A model generated the notes under the pieces. It worked only from the letters and a program-made list of their open reading frames with translations. It ran no database searches and was not told the DNA's origin. A stretch of 64,000 nucleotides of DNA. Source: PALSA-693 sp963780345. GTDB taxonomy: Bacteria > Actinomycetota > Acidimicrobiia > Acidimicrobiales > Palsa-688. The stretch covers positions 447,752 through 511,751 of the forward strand of contig CAWABU010000011.1 in assembly GCA_963780345.1 (NCBI GenBank), given 5' to 3'. Position 1 is the stretch's first letter. The number at the start of each line of letters is the position of its first letter. Below are positions 53,454-61,539 of this stretch, piece by piece. Position numbers and translations under genes: made by a program.

Positions 53454-54576
53454 CGCGCAACCAGGCCGCGAAGAAGGGGTCAGCGACCGCCAGCCGCCCG
53501 TCGCGCTCGACCACGTCCTCGTTTTGTAGCAGGGGCTGGAGGGCCTTGCGGACCGAGCTGCCGCTGGCCAGCCCGGCCTGACGGGCGAAGGCCGCGGCGT
53601 ACGGCTCGATGGGTGACGCCTCGGCCATGGCGGCCAGGACCCGTCCCTGACCGGGGGAGAGGCGGGCCAGGTTCTCGGCGAAGAGGGCGCTGTCGTGGTC
53701 GACGGCCCGGGCCATGCCGACGGCGACGGCGGCCAGGTCGATGTGGTCGGTGGCCGCTTCGTAGGCCTCAAAGGCCAGATGCTGGATGTCGTTGGGGACC
53801 GGACCGGCCAGGTCCAGCAGGTGGGTGGCGGCGGTGTCGTCGAGGGGCTTGCCCGCGCTGGCGGCGCGCTGCTGGAGGAAGGCCTTCATCTCGGGGGGCG
53901 GAATCGGGCCCAGGGTGAGCCGTTGCGCCATCCCGAAGAGCGGGGCCCGGTGGTGGATCGCCAACTCCTCCATCAAATGCCGTTTGGAGCCGGCCAGGAC
54001 CAGACTGACCCGGGGGTGGGCGTCGGCCAGGGCCTTGAACAGACCAGGAAGGTAGTCCCCATACCTGGTGATGGCCTGGAACTCGTCGAGGACCAGGACG
54101 GCTGGTCGTTTGGCGGCTTCCTCGGCGAGCAGGCCGTAGACGTCGGCGAGGACCGTCTCGGCGTCCCGGGCGGTCAGGCCGGCGTCGAAGCCGAAGCGAG
54201 GATTTCCCGCGGCATCGAAGGTCACGGCCGGGTGAATCCGGACCCGGCGCAGGAACTCCGGCACCGCCTGGCGGGCTCGCTGCCACCGGGCGCCGGCCAG
54301 GTGGAAGGCACCGGCGGTGAGCAAACCGGCCAGGCCGGCGAGGCTGGTGGCGCGGAGGACATTGACCTCGATGATGGCGGCCGGGGGCCGGGCTTTGCGC
54401 AGGCGAGCTTCGGCCGCGTGGAGCAGTGAAGTCTTGCCGTAGCGGCGAGGCGAAAGCAGCACCACGTTGACGCCATTGCGCATCCGGGTCAGGAGGGCGG
54501 CCAGCTCCTCCTGGCGGCCGGTGAACTGATCGCCTTCGACCGGCGTGCCGTAGTGGAAGGGATTCCTGGGGGGCAC
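53446..54576 (-). CDS. Archaeal-type AAA ATPase (PF01637-like)
   Basis: A STAND/AAA-like ATPase: FTGRQEELAALLTRMRNG, Walker A LLSPRRYGKTSLLHAAE, Walker B AVLVLDEFQAITRY, sensor-like LVLAGSKRHLMEEL, then a winged-helix C-terminus ending VADPFFAAWLRGD. This set is typical of the archaeal ATPase/PF01637 group, often associated with defence or mobile genes. GTG 54576 gives PPRNPFHYGTPVEGDQF, the usual start; reading further upstream would not match. It couples to the YdeI gene. Confidence 0.88.
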   Translation of the reverse strand: MPPRNPFHYGTPVEGDQFTGRQEELAALLTRMRNGVNVVLLSPRRYGKTSLLHAAEARLRKARPPAAIIEVNVLRATSLAGLAGLLTAGAFHLAGARWQRARQAVPEFLRRVRIHPAVTFDAAGNPRFGFDAGLTARDAETVLADVYGLLAEEAAKRPAVLVLDEFQAITRYGDYLPGLFKALADAHPRVSLVLAGSKRHLMEELAIHHRAPLFGMAQRLTLGPIPPPEMKAFLQQRAASAGKPLDDTAATHLLDLAGPVPNDIQHLAFEAYEAATDHIDLAAVAVGMARAVDHDSALFAENLARLSPGQGRVLAAMAEASPIEPYAAAFARQAGLASGSSVRKALQPLLQNEDVVERDGRLAVADPFFAAWLRGD

Positions 54577-54834
54577 GTGGGTACTGTACCAGGTGGCAAT
54601 GTGCTGATCGGAACATTGCCGGTTGGAACAGCTGGGCAGGCGGGTCGCCCGACCCCTGGACCACGAGGAACAGCGGCCGAGCAGGGCGGCCGGCGGGACC
54701 TGCCGACCGGGTGGGGCCGGCTCAGCGGCGCCTACCGTCCTGTGCACGACGACGAACTTGCCGGAATCGTGGGGCCGGCGGCCTTGCTCAACCAGGTGGG
54801 CCAACGCTGGGCGCTGATCGGCGACAATGATCCC

Positions 54835-55188
54835 GTGGACAACGAGAGAGCCGGTCAGCTGCTGGCCGCCGAACGCACCCGGGTCGAGGGGCTGATCGCC
54901 GGGCTGCGTATCGACCGGGCGGACAACCGTGATGTCGAGGATGAGCAGGACGTCGATTGGGCCGATCCGGCCGAACCGCTGACCTCGCAAGGTACGGACG
55001 ACGCGGTGGCCGCCGGCCTGCAGGATCGGTTGCAGGCCATCGGGCGGGCGGAAGCCCGGCTCGCGGCGGGGACCTACGGGCGCTCGGTCCGGAGCGGGGC
55101 GCCGATACCCGACGAGCGGCTGGAGGCCGACCCTGCGGCCGAGCTGACGGTGGAGGAGGCGGCCGGACCGGCGCCGGGCCTGCTGTAG
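54835..55188 (+). CDS. DksA/TraR-like protein lacking zinc cysteines
   Basis: The coiled-coil N-terminus (GQLLAAERTRVEGLIAGL) and the C-terminal AEARLAAGTYGRSVRSGAPIPDERLEADPAAE match the DksA/TraR layout GTYGxCxxCGxPIPxERLEAxP. All four zinc cysteines are absent, with Ser in SVRS and no C-terminal pair. It may bind RNA polymerase through the coiled coil without zinc. GTG 54835 is preferred; a longer upstream frame would overlap the divergent ATPase start. Confidence 0.75.
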   Translation: MDNERAGQLLAAERTRVEGLIAGLRIDRADNRDVEDEQDVDWADPAEPLTSQGTDDAVAAGLQDRLQAIGRAEARLAAGTYGRSVRSGAPIPDERLEADPAAELTVEEAAGPAPGLL

Positions 55189-55241
55189 CGGGGCCTGACC
55201 CGGTTAGCAGGGAGGAGCAGGCGGCCGGACCCGAGCCGGGT

Positions 55242-56507
55242 CTATACCGTCAGCCAGGCCAGGGTGAGGGAGGCGCTCCAGGAGAAGCCCTGGCCGCCGA
55301 TGCCGGCGCCGTCCCGGGGGTCGTAGTACTCGGAGAAGCCCTGCTCGACGAGAGCACGGGTCGTGAGCCTCAGGGCCTCGGCCCGACCGGCGTCCTCGGG
55401 TAGGCCGGTGCGGCGGAGGCCGTCGGCGACCAGCCAGTTGACCAGGACCCACACCGGGCCGCGCCAGTAGCGGATGGGATCGAAGGACGGATCCTCCGGG
55501 TCGGTGGTCGTGATCGCAGTCGAGAGGGCGTGGCCCCAGGCGGCGAGGCGAGCTGTCATGCGGCGCCGTGGGACCTCGGCGACGCCGGCATAGAGGGCGA
55601 CCAGGCCGGTCGAGGTGACGGGGCCGACCGGGCTGCGCCTCCGCAGGTCGTAGGGGCGAAACCAGCCGAGGTCGTCGTCCCAGAGGGCGTCCAGTCCCGC
55701 CCGGGCGGCGTTGGCCAGGCGGCCGGGCTCGCTGCCGTCCACCCCGGCCCGGTCGGCGATGGCAGCCAGATCGGCGGCGGCGCGGGCCGTGATGGCGGTG
55801 AAGGAGGGGTCCTCCACGGCGAACGGACCGTCCTGGGCCTGGCGTTCTGTGTCCCAGCCGGCGGCCCGAAGGGCCTCGACGATGCCGAGATACTGGCGGT
55901 ACTCGCGCGTGGACGGCCGCTGTTTGGCCGACACGGTGGCGACGTCGCGGCGCTCGATGTGCACGTGGGTCGCCTCGGGCACGGTGGCGAGGGGTTGATC
56001 CCACGAGGGTGAGTTGTCCATCCCGGACTCCCAGGGGTGCACGATGACGCAGGCCCCGTGCGGGCCGGAGCGGGCCCGCCCGATCCAGGCCAGCCAGGCC
56101 GTCAGCCGGGGCCAGAGGTGGCGGATGTGCTCGCCGGCCCGGTCACGGTCCGGGTCCGCTTCGAACAGCCGGGCGGCGGCGCTGACCGGCAACGGAGGTT
56201 GGGTCAGCCCGGTGGTGGGCGGGTGACGGCCGGTGGCCCAGACGTCGGGCCCGGGGAAGTAGGTGTCGTCCTGGCTCCAGAACACGATGTGGGGCACCAT
56301 TCCGGAGGGCCACTGGGCGGAGAGCAGCCGCTCCAGCTCGCCCCAGGCGTCGTCCCAGCGCCCGACCGCGGCCCAGCCCAGGGCGATCGGGCCCGAGTCC
56401 CAGCACCACTGGTAGGGGTAGAGGCCCTGGGCGGGCACGGTGTAGCCGTCGCGGTGGTTGGCCTCGAGGATGGCCAGGGCGCGCTGGCGAAGCTCGGAGT
56501 CATCCAT
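55242..56507 (-). CDS. GH63/MGH-like glycoside hydrolase
   Basis: An (alpha/alpha)6-barrel hydrolase: YPYQWCWDSGPIALGWAAVG, MVPHIVFWSQDDTYFPGPD, ACVIVHPWESGMDNSPSWD (catalytic Asp), PIRYWRGPVWVLVNWLV and GFSEYYDPRDGAGIGGQGFSW (Glu). The set matches mannosylglycerate/glucosylglycerate hydrolase-like GH63 members, so the substrate is probably a compatible-solute glycoside, which is inference. ATG 56507 is the natural start. Confidence 0.87.
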   Translation of the reverse strand: MDDSELRQRALAILEANHRDGYTVPAQGLYPYQWCWDSGPIALGWAAVGRWDDAWGELERLLSAQWPSGMVPHIVFWSQDDTYFPGPDVWATGRHPPTTGLTQPPLPVSAAARLFEADPDRDRAGEHIRHLWPRLTAWLAWIGRARSGPHGACVIVHPWESGMDNSPSWDQPLATVPEATHVHIERRDVATVSAKQRPSTREYRQYLGIVEALRAAGWDTERQAQDGPFAVEDPSFTAITARAAADLAAIADRAGVDGSEPGRLANAARAGLDALWDDDLGWFRPYDLRRRSPVGPVTSTGLVALYAGVAEVPRRRMTARLAAWGHALSTAITTTDPEDPSFDPIRYWRGPVWVLVNWLVADGLRRTGLPEDAGRAEALRLTTRALVEQGFSEYYDPRDGAGIGGQGFSWSASLTLAWLTV

Positions 56508-56681
56508 GGCCGGGCCACCGGGCGCGTTGGCGGCGGGCGGCGGGTCCGTCGACTTCTGGCCCGGGGGTGGAGCGATTCGGCCCAGACCCCGACCCGGCAG
56601 GTAGGCGGCCGCGGCCAGGCCACCGGCCGCCTTGGCGGCGGGCGGGGGGCTCGGCGGTGGGTGGCGCCGTGGTGGTCGGGG

Positions 56682-57590
56682 TCAGCCCAGGCCCAGGCGG
56701 GGCCGAAGGTAGGCGCCGATGCGGGCGACGGCGTCGTCGGCCTCCGGCATGTTGCCGGCGGCCATCTGGAAGACGTGTTGCATCTCGGGGAATTCGTCCA
56801 GCTGCACTTCGACCCCGTCAGCCTGGGCCTTGGCCGCGACCCGGCGGGCGTCATCGAGGAGCATCTCGTCGGCGCCTACCTGGATGTACAACGGGCAAAC
56901 GCCGCTGTAGTCGCCATGCAGTGGGGACGCGAGCGGGTCCCGGGGGTCAGTGCCGGCGAGGAACATGTCCGTCATCCCTTTTAACCCGTCAAGCTGCAGC
57001 AGCACATCCCGATCGGCGTTGGTCTGCATCGAGTCGCCGAGGGCCTCCATGTCGGTCCAGGGCGAGAGGGGGACGGCGGCCGCCGGCTGGGGGAGGCCAT
57101 CGGCGCTGAGCTTGAGCAGGGTGGCGAGGGTGAGCCCGCCGCCGGCGGAGTCCCCGGAGATGGCGATGTGCTCGGGGCGGTAGCCCTGGTCGAGCAGCCA
57201 GCGGTAGGCCTTGACGCTGTCCTCCACCGGGCCGGGGTGGGGGCTCTCGGGGGCCAGGCTGTAGTCGACGTCGAGGACCCGGCAGCCGATGGCATTGGCC
57301 AGGTGGCCGGCCAGCCGCTTGTGGGTCTCCGCGGACCCGAGGATGTAGCCGCCGCCGTGGAGGTACTCGAGGACCCGGTCGTCGGCGCCCTGGGCGGGAA
57401 CGGCCCAGATAGCGGGCACCCCACCGGCATCGACCTCGGTGAAGGTCACCCCCTCCGGCTCGCCGGTCATCTCGCCCATCATCCCGCTGTTGGCCCGCAT
57501 CTCCTCCAGGGTCGGCGCGGGCATGTCTGCTCGCTGGGCCCGCATGTCGATCATCATTGCCTTGAGTGCCTCTGCCTGCTCGCTGGCCAT
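56682..57590 (-). CDS. HSL-family alpha/beta hydrolase (esterase/lipase)
   Basis: The hormone-sensitive-lipase class is recognised by the HGGGY oxyanion motif (LEYLHGGGYILGSAETHKR), the nucleophile GDSAGGGLTLA, the Asp in PLYIQVGADEMLLDDA and the His in FPEMQHVFQMAAG. A Met-rich N-terminal segment resembles the cap helices. It should hydrolyse short- to medium-chain esters. ATG 57590 is used. Confidence 0.9.
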   Translation of the reverse strand: MASEQAEALKAMMIDMRAQRADMPAPTLEEMRANSGMMGEMTGEPEGVTFTEVDAGGVPAIWAVPAQGADDRVLEYLHGGGYILGSAETHKRLAGHLANAIGCRVLDVDYSLAPESPHPGPVEDSVKAYRWLLDQGYRPEHIAISGDSAGGGLTLATLLKLSADGLPQPAAAVPLSPWTDMEALGDSMQTNADRDVLLQLDGLKGMTDMFLAGTDPRDPLASPLHGDYSGVCPLYIQVGADEMLLDDARRVAAKAQADGVEVQLDEFPEMQHVFQMAAGNMPEADDAVARIGAYLRPRLGLG

Positions 57591-57900
57591 GGGTGCGCCC
57601 TCCTTGGGTCGGCGTTCGTCGCGGACCTTAGTTGGTGGGTGGGACGGTCATCTCGGTGGTGGTTTCAGCGTGTCTGGCTTGCTGGATCGGGCCATGGCTC
57701 CGGGCCAGGACCCCACTGGCCCCGTGTCCTACGTGGATCCCTCCGCGTGCAACCCCGTGAGGCCAGGCCGCAGGGTGGCTGGCCCTCCATGTGCCGGCAT
57801 GCAAAACCCGGGCTTTGCGGTCGCTCACCGTGGCTGACTGGCTTCCCGGTGTGGCCTGAAGGAGACCCGGTCCGGGGCCGTACTACGTTCGCTGGTCAAG
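57591..57900. other. Gap without a recognisable gene
   Basis: About 310 bases between the divergent esterase and the small acidic protein. No credible frame, tRNA or hairpin terminator was seen. It likely contains both promoters. Confidence 0.4.
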
Positions 57901-58212
57901 ATGAGCGACGACCTCGACGACCTTCTTGACGAGATCCTGGAGGATACCTACGGCGAGCACGAACAGCTCACGGCTTTCGAACAAGCGTTTCATGAGGTGG
58001 CCCGGTTCCCGATCAAGGCCCAGGTCGTTGGGACGCCGGTGGACATCACCAGGGTGGAGTTCGAGGGGCACAAGCGCCGTGGGCTGACTGCTGTGTGTCG
58101 GCGCGATCGGGAAAGTTACCGGGTAGCTCTGGCGGACGTGGTATCGGGGCCGCTCACCGCGGAGACGGCACGACTGCTCGCCGCCTACCGACGGTGGCTC
58201 GGCCTGCGCTGA
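57901..58212 (+). CDS. Small acidic protein, conserved-looking, function unknown
   Basis: A 103-residue protein with an acidic N-terminus (MSDDLDDLLDEILEDTYGEHEQ), then LTAFEQAFHEVARFPIKAQVVG, RRGLTAVCRRDRESYRVALADV and a helical end. The pattern resembles small actinobacterial proteins annotated as calcium-binding/cytoplasmic unknowns. No operon partner is visible. Confidence 0.55.
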   Translation: MSDDLDDLLDEILEDTYGEHEQLTAFEQAFHEVARFPIKAQVVGTPVDITRVEFEGHKRRGLTAVCRRDRESYRVALADVVSGPLTAETARLLAAYRRWLGLR

Positions 58213-58634
58213 CGCCCCGGCTGGCCCTCCACTGGTGACCCTTGGGGCTATGAGCCGGAGGCTTCGAGCCCTGGCCGGTTGTCCCGGCCGCTCAGCCTGA
58301 ACTCAGCGGGTAAGTGGGATCCTGACCAGCCTGGCCGGGGGTCGACGGATGCGAGACGGGGGACGCGGCGGAGTGCCTGCGGGGTGGGGAAGCTCATCAG
58401 CCCTGGCGACCGGAGTCACCTGCGTTCCACGAGCGCGGGTGCTCGACGGCGACGCTCCCGGAGGGGTGGGGCGACACGGCGGCTCAGTCTTGACACCGCC
58501 CTGCTCCCTCCCTCTCCCGCGAACTTCGGGTCGCGGGAATGCCGGCCCGGCGGTTGGTGGCCGACCACAACGCTCGCTGGCGCCAGCTTCGCTGGACGGT
58601 CGCACCGACGGTGGTGCTAGTCTGTCCGGACCGC
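58213..58634. other. Gap before the initiator tRNA
   Basis: About 420 bases with no credible gene. A short hairpin is seen at 58516-58537 (CCCGCGA/TCGCGGG, 8-base loop). The tRNA promoter presumably lies in the last 60 bases. Confidence 0.4.
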
Positions 58635-58708
<74 letters not shown>

Positions 58709-58713
58709 CTACA

Positions 58714-58756
58714 AAAGCCCGGGTCAGAGCGTTGCTCGGCCAGGGCTTTCTTGTTT
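58714..58756 (+). terminator. Rho-independent terminator after tRNA-fMet
   Basis: AAAGCCC at 58714-58720 pairs with GGGCTTT at 58743-58749, and the stem is followed by CTTGTTT. The position, five bases after the tRNA, fits transcript termination. Confidence 0.8.
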
Positions 58757-58790
58757 CTCCGGTCAGACTTCTAACGGATCTTCTAACGAG

Positions 58791-58805
58791 TTCTAACGTG
58801 AACGG
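58791..58805. repeat. 15-bp target-site duplication, left copy
   Basis: TTCTAACGTGAACGG occurs here and again at 60520-60534, flanking the insertion element exactly. It belongs to a small cluster of TTCTAACG repeats (58769-58805) downstream of the tRNA. Confidence 0.8.
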
Positions 58806-60519
58806 TGTACGAGCCCGGTTCATACTTGACACTGTGGCTCCGGCTCCTGGTTGACAGGTTGGGGACGCGGTTCCGGTTCCTGGTTGACAGTGGCTCCGGC
58901 ACCTGCTTGACACCTGTGCTGACCTGAGGGTCCACCATTTTGTCGGGGCCTCCTTCTTCGCTGTGGGTTGTTCGCGCCTACAGGTCCGAAGGAGGCCGTG
59001 TGCATGTTGGTGGAGTTGGGTCGGGTGGAGCAACGGCATCGGGCGGTGTTGGAGGTGTTGGACGGGGCGGCGGTGATGGATGTGGCTCGCCGGTTCGGGG
59101 TGTCGCGCCAGAGCGTGCACGCTTGGCTGCGGGCTTACGCCAACCGGGGCCTGGCCGGGCTGGCCGATCGGTCGTCGCGGCCGGATGGGTGTCCACATCA
59201 GATGGCACTTGAGCTGGAGGCGGCGGTGATCGAGATGCGTCTGGCGCATCCGGGTTGGGGTCCCAGGACGATCCTGTCCCGGCTGGGGGCGGCGGGGGTG
59301 CAGCCGCTGCCGGGCCGGTCGTCGATCTATCGCTGTCTGGTCCGTCACGGGCTAATCGAGGTGGCTCGGCGCCGCCGGCGGCGGGAGGATTACCAGCGCT
59401 GGGAGCGGGCCCGGGCTATGGAGTTGTGGCAGATGGACTTGGTGGGCCGGTTCTTTCTGGCCGATGGGACCGAGTTGTATGCACTGACGGGGGTGGATGA
59501 CCACTCCCGGTTTTGTGTGTCGGCGGCGTTGATGGTGCGGGCCACGGCCCGGCCGGTGTGTGAGCGGCTGGAGGCGGCCTTTAAGGCGCATGGGGTGCCC
59601 GACCAGATCCTGACCGATAACGGCAAGGTGTTCACGGCCCGCTTCGGGACCGGCCCGGGGCCGACTTTGTTTGATCGGATATGCGCCCAGAACGGAGTGC
59701 GCCACCTTCTGACCGCGCCCCGTTCGCCGACCACCACCGGCAAGGTCGAGCGGTTCCACAAGACCTGGCGCAAGGAGTTCGTGGCCGTGCATGACTATCA
59801 GTACCAGACCGTGGTCGAAGCCCAGGCGGCGTTGGATGCGTGGGTGGCCGAGTACAACACGACCCGGCCGCACCAGTCGTTGGGGGACCGGCCGCCGGCC
59901 GAACGGTTCAGTCTGGCCCGCCCCCGCCTCGAGCCGGTCGATACCGAGACCGGAGAGATCGGTGGGCGCAGCCCGATCGGCCTGGCCGGCCCCCGTCCCG
60001 GCGGGGTGACCCGCTGGGTCGACCGGGCCGGGCGGATCAGCATCGCCAAGTACTCCTACAAGGTCGGGGCCACCTTCGCCGGCGAGCTGGTCGAGGTGGT
60101 CGTGACGGGCGGGCTGGTAGAGATCTTTCACCGCCAGGTCCTCATCGCCACCCACGTGCAGCGCGGCCAGGCTGCCTTGGACCGACCACCGCGTGCGACC
60201 ACGCGACGAGCGGTAGCTCGCCGGCCCGCGGCCGGACCTTCGGTGACCCGGCGCGCCGACGCCAACGGCAGTGTCAACTTCGCTGGGGTCTCCTACCGGG
60301 CCGGGCGGATGTGGGCCCGCCAGCCCATCACCGTCACCTTGGTCGGCGGGTCAGTCCAGCTTTCTGTCGACGACCGGGTCGTCCGGGTCCACGCAGCCCG
60401 CCACGACCCGGCCAAAGAACACGGAGCCTTCGCCAATCCCGGTGGTCGACCCCGCCGACCCAAAGCGGTGTAAAGCAGCTACCGGAGCCAAACTGTAAAG
60501 CGGGTACCGGGACTTGACA
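58806..60519 (+). mobile_element. IS481-family insertion sequence, complete
   Basis: The element is 1714 bp and begins and ends with imperfect inverted repeats (left TGTACGAGCCCGGTTC, right complement TGTCAAGTCCCGGTAC). It is flanked by 15-bp direct repeats and holds one transposase gene. Inside the left end, three copies of (C)CTGGTTGACA-like sequence look like subterminal transposase sites and also supply TTGACA -35 hexamers. Confidence 0.85.
59004..60473 (+). CDS. IS481-family DDE transposase
   Basis: The N-terminal helix-turn-helix includes VARRFGVSRQSVHAWLRAY. The DDE catalytic core shows LWQMDLVGRFFLADG (Asp), QILTDNGKVF (Asp) and TTGKVERFHKTWRKEF (Glu). The 490-residue length includes a long C-terminal beta-rich domain, longer than the shortest IS481 transposases. 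GGAGG at 58991-58995 lies eight bases before ATG 59004. The frame is intact, so the element may be active. Confidence 0.95.
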   Translation: MLVELGRVEQRHRAVLEVLDGAAVMDVARRFGVSRQSVHAWLRAYANRGLAGLADRSSRPDGCPHQMALELEAAVIEMRLAHPGWGPRTILSRLGAAGVQPLPGRSSIYRCLVRHGLIEVARRRRRREDYQRWERARAMELWQMDLVGRFFLADGTELYALTGVDDHSRFCVSAALMVRATARPVCERLEAAFKAHGVPDQILTDNGKVFTARFGTGPGPTLFDRICAQNGVRHLLTAPRSPTTTGKVERFHKTWRKEFVAVHDYQYQTVVEAQAALDAWVAEYNTTRPHQSLGDRPPAERFSLARPRLEPVDTETGEIGGRSPIGLAGPRPGGVTRWVDRAGRISIAKYSYKVGATFAGELVEVVVTGGLVEIFHRQVLIATHVQRGQAALDRPPRATTRRAVARRPAAGPSVTRRADANGSVNFAGVSYRAGRMWARQPITVTLVGGSVQLSVDDRVVRVHAARHDPAKEHGAFANPGGRPRRPKAV

Positions 60520-60534
60520 TTCTAACGTGAACGG
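60520..60534. repeat. 15-bp target-site duplication, right copy
   Basis: TTCTAACGTGAACGG directly abuts the right end of the insertion element and is identical to the left copy at 58791-58805. Confidence 0.8.
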
Positions 60535-60605
60535 TTCGGTACGGATAGGGACGGGCTGGAATCATCCGGCAAGCGACGGGATGGAGCAGCGGTAGGTTCA
60601 CAGCC

Positions 60606-60836
60606 GTGTCGAGGCTGGAGCGGATCACGCTTGACCCTTCGATCTGCCACGGTAAGCCGACGGTGCGCGGGCTGCGATATCCGGTCGAAAGCCTGTTGGA
60701 GTTGTTGGCGTCGGGAATGACGATCGCGGAGATCATCGAAGACCATCCCGATCTCGAGCGCGACGATCTTTTGGCGGCGCTCGAGTTCGGGGCGCTGGTG
60801 TCCGCTCAGCGCCGGGTGCCGCTCGGCGCTGCGTGA
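60606..60836 (+). CDS. DUF433 antitoxin (VapB45-like)
   Basis: A 76-residue DUF433 protein: ITLDPSICHGKPTVRGLRYPVESLLELLASGMTIAEIIEDHPDLERDDLLAAL is the full family signature, with a winged-helix-like fold. It serves as antitoxin for DUF5615/PIN-like toxins. GTG 60606 is used. The stop overlaps the toxin start by four bases. Confidence 0.9.
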   Translation: MSRLERITLDPSICHGKPTVRGLRYPVESLLELLASGMTIAEIIEDHPDLERDDLLAALEFGALVSAQRRVPLGAA

Positions 60837-61000
60837 AGTTCCTGATCGACGCCCAACTCCCGGCGAGGCTGGTCGGGCTTTTGGGCGCGGCCGGTCACGA
60901 CGCAGTTCATACGTCTCAGCTTCCCGATGGCAACCGGACGACAGATGCCGCACTCACCGCGATGGCGGATGGTGAGGACCGTCTCGGCCGGGCGGCCTGA
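60833..61000 (+). pseudogene. Truncated DUF5615 (PIN-like) toxin
   Basis: The frame begins MKFLIDAQLPARLVGLLGAAGHDAVHTSQLPDGNRTTDAALTAMADGEDR, the N-terminal half of a DUF5615/VapC45-like toxin with its first Asp. It then reads out of family at LGRAA and stops after 55 residues; normal length is about 110. The second half of the PIN-like domain is missing, so the toxin should be inactive. Confidence 0.75.
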
Positions 61001-61029
61001 TCCTGGCCGAAGACGACCAGCCGATCGCC

Positions 61030-61275
61030 GTGGCTACCCTGGCCATCGCCGACAAGGAGCGACAGGATCTCGTCGACCTGCTGCACCGCTACGGTCGCCG
61101 TCACCCCACCGGTACCGTCACCGTCCCGAACGACTGCCTCAGCGCAACCGTCCGCTACACCTCACGCACCCCCAGCCACGGACACCTGCGAGAAGCGTTC
61201 GTCCTGGCCGTCCATCCCGCCGGGGAGAAGCCCAAGATGCGCAGGTCCCCAGCCGCCGTCCCAGGCCTGCCGTAG
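61030..61275 (+). pseudogene. Gene fragment, possibly C-terminus of an ATP-dependent DNA ligase
   Basis: The frame shows ATLAIADKERQDLVDLLHRYG, VTVPNDCLSATVRYTSRTPSHGHLREAFVLAV, which resembles the C-terminal OB-fold end of actinobacterial ATP-dependent DNA ligases. The upstream part of such a gene is absent. The in-frame reading extends back to about 60997 with no good start. Treat as a remnant. Confidence 0.4.
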
Positions 61276-61539
61276 CGTCCCGAACATGACCTCCAAGCGG
61301 AGCGCTCGGGCTATTCGGGCCGCGCAAGCCCTTCAGGCACCGCTGGGGCCCGTTGCATCGCTGCCGCCCGAGAAGGACGGCCAGCGCGGGCGCGTCGGAG
61401 AAGAAGCGGAAGGAACGAGTCTGGGACTAACTCGACCGGACGGCATGCCGAACCTCACTCCAACGGGGACACGGGTCGGGCACGCCGTCGGCGAGACGCG
61501 CGGTCGCTTGGCTCGTGGCGTCGGCGGCTGTGGGCTGTC
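61276..61539. other. Gap before the LuxR-type regulator
   Basis: Open frames here (for example ATG 61286) are Arg/Gly-rich, without motifs. Nothing further is seen. Confidence 0.4.

Noticed and set aside
54553..54834. 94-codon N-terminal extension of the DksA-like protein
   Set aside because: The extension is Gly/Arg-rich, unlike the family, and overlaps the divergent ATPase start.
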